From a virus, in IMG/VR virus record IMGVR_UViG_3300035698_004832, positions 1-52,408 of that record: a stretch of DNA of 52,408 bases. One strand, given 5' to 3'. Shown here piece by piece: positions 48,128 through 52,408 of the stretch. The notes under the pieces were generated by a model, which did not search any database, had not been told where the DNA came from, and worked only from the letters and a program-made list of their open reading frames with translations. Each line of letters starts with the position of its first letter. The first letter of the stretch is position 1. The position numbers and the translations under genes were made by a program.

Positions 48128-49305
48128 TGAGCACGCGTAACCGCATGACGTGGGACGGTGAGGAAAAGCGCGCCTCCCTCCCGGTCGAAGAAGCCGACAA
48201 GAGGGCATCCGCCCCCCCCGCCGTCCCCATGGACCCTGACCACCCCGCCGCCAAGCCCGACCCCGATGAGCATCACTACGAGAATGGTGACACCTCCTCA
48301 TGGGCCGAAGACCCGACGACTGGTCCCTACCCCAACAGCGAGGCCCCCGCGGTTCCCACCGATACGGGCCACCCCGCTGCCAAGCAGGCTGCTGACATTC
48401 GTGTCGCCGCTGAGAAGAAGGCTGCCAAGTGCATCCGCATCGCGCAGACCCTTCTCGTTGGCTTGGATGTCCCCACCATCGAAGACCAGGCCCTTGAGCT
48501 GATGGATCTCCCCGATGTCTCCCTGGACGCTACCCTCCGCCGGATGGAAGCTGCCCATGAGGACGAGGAAGTCCTGCTCCGCAAGATGCTGGCTGGTGAT
48601 GAGGATGAGGAAGAGGAAGAGGGCAAGGAAGCCACCGATGTGGAAGCAGCCGATGAGTCCGACAAGGACGCCTCGACTGACCGCATGGCCGAAGTCCTGA
48701 CCGCTCTCCGCGACCTCCAGGGTCAGCTCGACACCCTCCGCAACCCCGTGGTCGCTGGCGAAGACGCCGATGACGATGAGGATGAGGATGGGGACAAGGC
48801 TGCCGAAGTCGTGGAAGAGGACGAAGAGGAAGTCCTCTTGGCCCAGATGTTGGCGGAGCTGGACTCCGGCTGCGAAGGCTGCAACGAGAACGCCATGGAA
48901 GAGGAAATGGTCGAAGAGGTGGCAGAGGTCGCCCCCGAAGCCATGATGGACATCGTGGATGATGAGATGATCATCGAAGACGATCCCATGATGGACGCCG
49001 AGACTGACATCAGCCTGGAAATGATGGATGACCCCATGGGTCTGGGCGGCACCAACGACATCCTCCCCGAGGACGAGATGGCACTGGCCAATCTGTTCCA
49101 CCAGGCAGACGACAAGGTCGCTGGCGAAGAGGCCAAGGACGACAAGGACGACAAGGAAGCTGCCGAGCGTCCCCAGCCCAAGAAGGCAGGCACTGGCCCC
49201 AAGACTCTGGGCAACCAGACCATGACCAAGAGCGCCTCCAACGAGATGAACGAACTCGGCAAGCTCTGGGAGACCGCTCCCGACGTGACCAAGTTCTTCG
49301 AGTAG
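48127..49305 (+). CDS. Very acidic prohead-core protein containing the 48-residue duplicated domain
   Basis: 392 residues from ATG 48127 (TGATG overlap). N-terminal 90 residues are disordered with Pro/Asp repeats. Residues about 95-142 (EKKAAKCIRIAQTLL, TIEDQALELMDLPD) match the 81-residue protein at 12118. Acidic stretches, Met-rich helices (EMIIEDDPMMDAETD) and a basic end with KLWETAPDVTKFFE follow. Composition and position just upstream of the capsid gene fit a scaffold or core protein. A terminator lies 55 bases after its stop. Confidence 0.65.
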   Translation: MSTRNRMTWDGEEKRASLPVEEADKRASAPPAVPMDPDHPAAKPDPDEHHYENGDTSSWAEDPTTGPYPNSEAPAVPTDTGHPAAKQAADIRVAAEKKAAKCIRIAQTLLVGLDVPTIEDQALELMDLPDVSLDATLRRMEAAHEDEEVLLRKMLAGDEDEEEEEGKEATDVEAADESDKDASTDRMAEVLTALRDLQGQLDTLRNPVVAGEDADDDEDEDGDKAAEVVEEDEEEVLLAQMLAELDSGCEGCNENAMEEEMVEEVAEVAPEAMMDIVDDEMIIEDDPMMDAETDISLEMMDDPMGLGGTNDILPEDEMALANLFHQADDKVAGEEAKDDKDDKEAAERPQPKKAGTGPKTLGNQTMTKSASNEMNELGKLWETAPDVTKFFE

Positions 49306-49320
49306 CACAGTGACTTTCCA

Positions 49321-49356
49321 GTAGTGGGGGTTTGTTCCCCCCTCTACAGGAACAAA
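49321..49356 (+). promoter_or_regulatory. Two mutually exclusive hairpins ahead of the terminator
   Basis: Hairpin A: GGGGG (49326-49330) pairs with CCCCC (49337-49341 region), flanked by GTAG/CTAC. Hairpin B: TTTGTTCC (49331-49338) pairs perfectly with GGAACAAA (49349-49356) around a 10-base loop. They share bases, so only one can form at a time. The strong terminator hairpin begins four bases later. This is an attenuator-like layout between the prohead-core and capsid genes; regulation is inferred. Confidence 0.35.
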
Positions 49357-49359
49357 TAT

Positions 49360-49392
49360 CGGCCCGGTAGGACTTTTCTTCCTACCGGGCCG
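49360..49392 (+). terminator. Strong hairpin terminator between core and capsid genes
   Basis: A perfect 13-pair stem (CGGCCCGGTAGGA at 49360-49372 with its complement at 49380-49392) closes a 7-base loop. It is followed by AAGTTCTTCTC, a weak T-rich tail, so factor-independent termination may be partial. It would separate transcription of early head-core genes from the abundant capsid protein. Confidence 0.7.
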
Positions 49393-49530
49393 AAGTTCTT
49401 CTCAATATCCCTTCAATAACGCGGGGACTTAGTGACGGAACAAGTTTGGATGAGGTTGTCTCACCCAACAGTTTCCGCGCCCCCCCCCACCGTCCCTGTA
49501 AACAGGGAGCGGTCGCATGAAGGAGACAAC
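49393..49530. other. Leader region of the capsid operon
   Basis: 138 bases. Holds a C9 run (49480-49488), a small hairpin CCCTG-TAAA-CAGGG (49494-49507) and the AAGGAG site at 49520-49525. No clear -35/-10 pair was found. The long leader before a high-copy gene suggests mRNA stability or translation control. The C run is also a likely spot for sequencing error. Confidence 0.4.
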
Positions 49531-50196
49531 ATGCCTCTGCTTGGACAGGCGAGTGGTGCATGGACTGAATCTTCCTCCGCGCTGCGGATTCTCCACCTTG
49601 GTGTTCGTAACACCGTGGGAATCCTGACGGACGACAGTTTCACCCAGACCAATCCGCCCACCGTCGTGGTGACCACCACTATCTCTACCCAGGTTGACAC
49701 TAGTGTCCTGGGCGTGATGAGTGGTTCCATCGCGTTCACGCGCCCAGACCAGGGTGCCAACTACGTCGGCGGTAACGCCGAGACCCTCGCTGTCGCCGCA
49801 CAGGAGCGCCTCGTGCGTCCCCTGGGCTGCTTCATCAACTCGGCTGCTGGCAACGCATACGAGAACCTCCCCGCCTCCGCTTCTGGCAAGGGCCCCTACG
49901 TTTCGGCGCAGGGCACCTACGGAAATGCTCTCTTCGAGACGCAGTTCCTGGCCAACCCGGTCGCAGGTGCTGGCGCTGCAGGTGACCCCATCACCTACAC
50001 CACGGGCCTCGCGCTCGCGGCTTCCAGGAATGGCTTCCTCTGTCCCACTTGGGACGTGGTGAACGGTCAGACCCTGGATGACGCTGGCATCATGGCTGAA
50101 ATCGAACACGGTTGGGCTGCGTCCACCATCATCGGCATCCTCAAGATGCCTGCTGATGCAACGCAGGGCGAAATCGTCTACGACCAGCGGATCTAG
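49531..50196 (+). CDS. Decoration- or head-surface-like protein upstream of the capsid protein
   Basis: 221 residues from ATG 49531 (AAGGAG, 5 bases between); the frame is open upstream but that part covers the hairpin leader. Beta-rich and Ala/Thr/Gly-rich, with VVTTTISTQVDTSVLGV and PITYTTGLALAASRNGFLCP. The C-terminal 75 residues match the end of the 183-residue protein at 36982. Position 9 bases before the capsid gene fits a head decoration or capsid-stabilising protein. Confidence 0.6.
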   Translation: MPLLGQASGAWTESSSALRILHLGVRNTVGILTDDSFTQTNPPTVVVTTTISTQVDTSVLGVMSGSIAFTRPDQGANYVGGNAETLAVAAQERLVRPLGCFINSAAGNAYENLPASASGKGPYVSAQGTYGNALFETQFLANPVAGAGAAGDPITYTTGLALAASRNGFLCPTWDVVNGQTLDDAGIMAEIEHGWAASTIIGILKMPADATQGEIVYDQRI

Positions 50197-50205
50197 GAGA
50201 AGATC

Positions 50206-51081
50206 ATGAGCAACGTATCCAACGCTGCAAAGCAGCAGATCATCTCCGAGTTCATCAAGACCCCCCAGGGTCGCGCTAAGCTCGCAGCCTCGATGACCCA
50301 GCCTCTGCGCCTCCGCCGGGACTACACCGCAGTCGGTCGTAAGACCTTCCTCGTGGAACAGCTCCCTGACGGCGCACTGCCCATCTACGACAAGGACCCC
50401 GATGTGACGGCATACGTCGTTGGTGAAGAAGGCGAGAACATCCTCGCAGTCACCAAGCCTCGCCGTGTCATCTTCCCCCTCTTCGAGATCGCATCCAACC
50501 CCGAGATCCCGCTCACGCAGATCAAGGAACGTCGGTTCGACCTCATCGAGCGCGCCCAGGACTTGGCCCGTGCCCAGATCCAGGCAGCAGAAGACGAGCG
50601 TGTCTTCGCAGTGCTCGACAGCATCGCCACCAACGGCTTCGACTCCGTGGCTGGCGGCACCAACCCTGACATCCCCGTGGTCGCTCCGATCTCTGGTGCT
50701 GTCCTGGCTGATGCCTTCGCACTGATCGAGCGTCATGACCTTCATGTCGCTCGCGTGTTCATGAACGCTCGGGACTACGCGGACCTCCGCAAGTTCGGTC
50801 GCGACATCCTGGACATCGAATCCCAGCGCGATTTGTTGAAGACCGGCCTGATGGCAACCCTCTGGGGAGCACAGATCATCGTCAGCCGCCTCGTGCCTGT
50901 CGGAACGGTCTATGTGTGTTGCGAACCGGAAATGTTCGGCCGCATCCCCGTTCGCATTGAGCTGACAGTTCTCAGCGCAGACGACCCGAAGGCTCGCACC
51001 ATCGGCTTCTCCTGCTTCGAGAACCTCGGTATCGGCGCGTTCAACCCCCGTGGTCTGACCCGTCTGACGATCACCCGTTAG
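50206..51081 (+). CDS. Major capsid protein (HK97 fold)
   Basis: 291 residues with a GGAGAAG site. HK97-like layout: N-arm helix (AAKQQIISEFIKTPQGRAKL), beta hinge GRKTFLVEQLPDGALPIYDK, E-loop/spine helix LIERAQDLARAQIQAAEDER, and P/A-domain with HVARVFMNARDYADLRKFG, MATLWGAQIIVSRLVPVGTV and a final strand GLTRLTITR. Codon use is strongly biased to C- and G-ending codons, as expected for high expression. Its operon starts behind a strong terminator and its end is followed by another. The capsid shell assembles around the acidic core proteins encoded upstream. Confidence 0.85.
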   Translation: MSNVSNAAKQQIISEFIKTPQGRAKLAASMTQPLRLRRDYTAVGRKTFLVEQLPDGALPIYDKDPDVTAYVVGEEGENILAVTKPRRVIFPLFEIASNPEIPLTQIKERRFDLIERAQDLARAQIQAAEDERVFAVLDSIATNGFDSVAGGTNPDIPVVAPISGAVLADAFALIERHDLHVARVFMNARDYADLRKFGRDILDIESQRDLLKTGLMATLWGAQIIVSRLVPVGTVYVCCEPEMFGRIPVRIELTVLSADDPKARTIGFSCFENLGIGAFNPRGLTRLTITR

Positions 51082-51109
51082 TCATAGTAGAACCTCGGTT
51101 CTCAACGAG

Positions 51110-51131
51110 CCCTCGGCCTTCGGGTCGGGGG
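51110..51131 (+). terminator. Hairpin terminator with TTCG loop after the capsid gene
   Basis: CCCTCGGCC (51110-51118) pairs with GGTCGGGGG (51123-51131), including two G-T wobbles, around a stable TTCG tetraloop. It follows the capsid stop by 28 bases and is followed by TTCTGTG. A nested AGAACC/GGTTCT palindrome at 51090-51101 precedes it. Likely ends the capsid transcript. Confidence 0.65.
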
Positions 51132-51213
51132 TTCTGTGCATTCGGGGGTTGCTGTCGTGCCCTCTCTTCCTTTGCTCTTGCTTTATTTTCTTTGCCTTGT
51201 GTCCTGAACCCTG

Positions 51214-51242
51214 TTGAAAACCTGTTGGCTTGTAGGTATAGT
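51214..51242 (+). promoter_or_regulatory. Sigma-70-type promoter for the homing endonuclease
   Basis: TTGAAA (51214-51219), a 17-base spacer and TATAGT (51237-51242) closely match the bacterial consensus TTGACA-N17-TATAAT. It lies 35 bases before ATG 51277, within a T-rich leader. This suggests that the endonuclease is transcribed independently by unmodified host polymerase. Confidence 0.65.
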
Positions 51243-51276
51243 AGGTTACCCCTAAACACCGACAAGGCTAAAGGTT

Positions 51277-52408
51277 ATGGCATCTGACAAAACAAACACA
51301 CCTAAAGTATATGGGGCTTTCCGCAGGGTGGTCACACCAGAGGTCTTGCGAAAGCTGTATTTGGAGCAGAATGATGCCGAGATCGCTGCCCTCTATGGTG
51401 TCTCAGATGCCCTGGTCTCCCGGTACAGAAAGCAGTGGGGGATCCAAACACTGAATCCCAGACAACGAAGGGACCAAGTACGGGAAGCACAGGGTTTGCC
51501 CACAATTGAGGATCTGACACCTGTGGTCCTTGCAGACATCTATTCCAGAATGGGGGATGCCCAGATCGGGAAGATGTATGGGGTGAGCAAGCCTGTGATC
51601 GTGAGGTTGCGGCAGAGGTGGGGTATCCACACCTTGACCAAAACACAGAGGGCTACACAGGAGGGGCCTTTGTCAGAGGGGCAGCAGGAGACATTGATAG
51701 GTGTTCTGCTCGGGGATGGACATGTCACAGCACGGGGCTCTTTTCAGGTGGGGCACTCCCATTCCCAGGTGGGGTACGTCCACCATCTGTATGACCTGTG
51801 GGCTCCTTTGAGCAGGCCTGTTCAGTTTGGGGAGAAGATCATGGACAGCGGCACTGTGGCGTACACGTTCCTTCTGCGGACAGCACCACACAAATGGCTC
51901 CAGTACCTTCGCAAGCTGTTTTATCCACAGGGAGTCAAGGTCTTCCCAGAGAGCATCCTGACACACCTGAGTGCCCGGTCCTTGGCCTACTGGTACTTTG
52001 ATGATGGCCACTTGGATTCAGGGTTGCCTTCAATTGCACTGGGGGACATCACGGTAGCCGCTGCCGATGATGTGGCACGGCGGGTAGGGAAGCGGTTTGG
52101 GTTGGATGCCTACATCCGCCCACAGTCCACAGAGACCTGTAAAATCCTCGGGGTGCGAGCTGGGAGTACGGATCTGTTCTTTTCCCTTGTCCGCTCTTAC
52201 CTGATCCCCGAGATGGCCCACAAGTACCCTGCCAAACAGCGTCCCGTGGGCACTGTTCCTGTACGCCCCCGCTTGACATTGGAACCTGTGAAGATGCCCC
52301 TAGACCTGACAACACGCTCCAAAGAATGGGGGCATCTGGGAGAAGAGGGGCAGGAGCATCTGTTGGATGATCTGGTGGCTTTCTGGCACCAGCAAGGGTT
52401 TCCGTACC
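51277..52408 (+). CDS. Free-standing LAGLIDADG homing endonuclease (3' end outside window)
   Basis: At least 377 residues from ATG 51277, open to the window edge. Two similar N-terminal HTH units come first: DAEIAALYGVSDALVSRYRK (about 33-52) and DAQIGKMYGVSKPVIVRLRQ (about 93-112), each followed by QWGI/RWGI-H/Q-TL. Then two LAGLIDADG helices, TLIGVLLGDGHV (about 139-150) and LAYWYFDDGHL (about 236-246). HTH modules plus LAGLIDADG suggest site-specific DNA binding and cleavage. The gene is not inside an intron or intein; it sits between capsid gene and what follows. The remaining C-terminal part (from about 320) is not recognised. A mobile genetic parasite of the phage is likely. Confidence 0.85.
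   Translation, partial: MASDKTNTPKVYGAFRRVVTPEVLRKLYLEQNDAEIAALYGVSDALVSRYRKQWGIQTLNPRQRRDQVREAQGLPTIEDLTPVVLADIYSRMGDAQIGKMYGVSKPVIVRLRQRWGIHTLTKTQRATQEGPLSEGQQETLIGVLLGDGHVTARGSFQVGHSHSQVGYVHHLYDLWAPLSRPVQFGEKIMDSGTVAYTFLLRTAPHKWLQYLRKLFYPQGVKVFPESILTHLSARSLAYWYFDDGHLDSGLPSIALGDITVAAADDVARRVGKRFGLDAYIRPQSTETCKILGVRAGSTDLFFSLVRSYLIPEMAHKYPAKQRPVGTVPVRPRLTLEPVKMPLDLTTRSKEWGHLGEEGQEHLLDDLVAFWHQQGFPY

Noticed and set aside
49432-49530. Upstream extension of the decoration-like gene to 49432
   Set aside because: That stretch is a leader with a C9 run and a hairpin; AAGGAG and ATG 49531 give the better start.
1-52408. tRNA genes, CRISPR arrays, IS elements and attachment sites
   Set aside because: Gaps are short and none contained a cloverleaf, regularly spaced repeats, transposase or paired direct repeats that I could recognise.

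Overview
The window is part of a large tailed-phage genome (Caudoviricetes), probably a jumbo or near-jumbo phage of a bacterial host that the sequence does not identify. Evidence: a phage replication and recombination set is followed by a complete head module (terminase large subunit, portal, acidic prohead-core proteins, prohead protease, HK97-fold major capsid protein). Nearly all genes are on the + strand with short gaps or ATGA/TGATG overlaps, Shine-Dalgarno sites are common, and base composition is GC-rich. No lysis genes, tail sheath/tube genes, integrase, tRNA genes or CRISPR arrays were seen. The first gene enters from the left edge and the last runs off the right edge.

Layout. (1) 1-15 kb, replication, recombination and transcription: acidic protein end, ssDNA-binding-like protein, RuvC-like resolvase, RecA, N-half of a Rad50/SbcC ATPase, Mre11/SbcD nuclease, DNA methyltransferase, Cas4/RecB-like Fe-S nuclease, coiled-coil protein, DnaN-like clamp, C-half of the Rad50 ATPase, TOPRIM primase, degenerate metallopeptidase-like protein, DnaX-type clamp loader, NusG-like protein and a sigma region 4-like regulator. 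(2) 15-22.3 kb: beta-rich virion proteins and several uncharacterised proteins, including a 926-residue protein with internal repeats. (3) 22.3-28 kb: packaging and portal. (4) 28-45 kb: very large mosaic proteins made of enzyme-like domains (metallopeptidase, 2H phosphoesterase, CCA-type nucleotidyltransferase with an intein, HD hydrolase, Ntn-hydrolase-like, GNAT, HAD, topoisomerase IB-like, ART-like). (5) 45-51 kb: prohead core, protease, decoration-like protein and major capsid protein. (6) 51-52.4 kb: free-standing LAGLIDADG homing endonuclease with its own promoter.

The most unusual signal is a short degenerate peptide, roughly [K/R]-V-A-x-R-[W/F/H]-L-E-A, found at N-termini, at domain boundaries, or (once) at the C-terminus of proteins on the virion side (about 15-43 kb). 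I did not find a convincing copy in the replication half. It occurs four times in the 1,662-residue multi-enzyme protein and twice in the 669-residue Ntn-hydrolase/GNAT protein. A prohead protease is encoded nearby. My leading hypothesis is that the motif is a capsid-targeting and/or processing signal, so that these giant proteins are packaged, and possibly cut into separate enzymes, for delivery with the DNA. Several of the domains suggest RNA-end or tRNA repair. This is inference and needs virion proteomics.

Other features of note: a Rad50-like ATPase split over genes 4.4 kb apart; an intein inside a tRNA-nucleotidyltransferase-like gene that also has an apparent +1 frameshift; a 48-residue domain shared between a small protein next to the clamp loader and the acidic prohead-core protein; and a stand-alone copy of a portal C-terminal segment.
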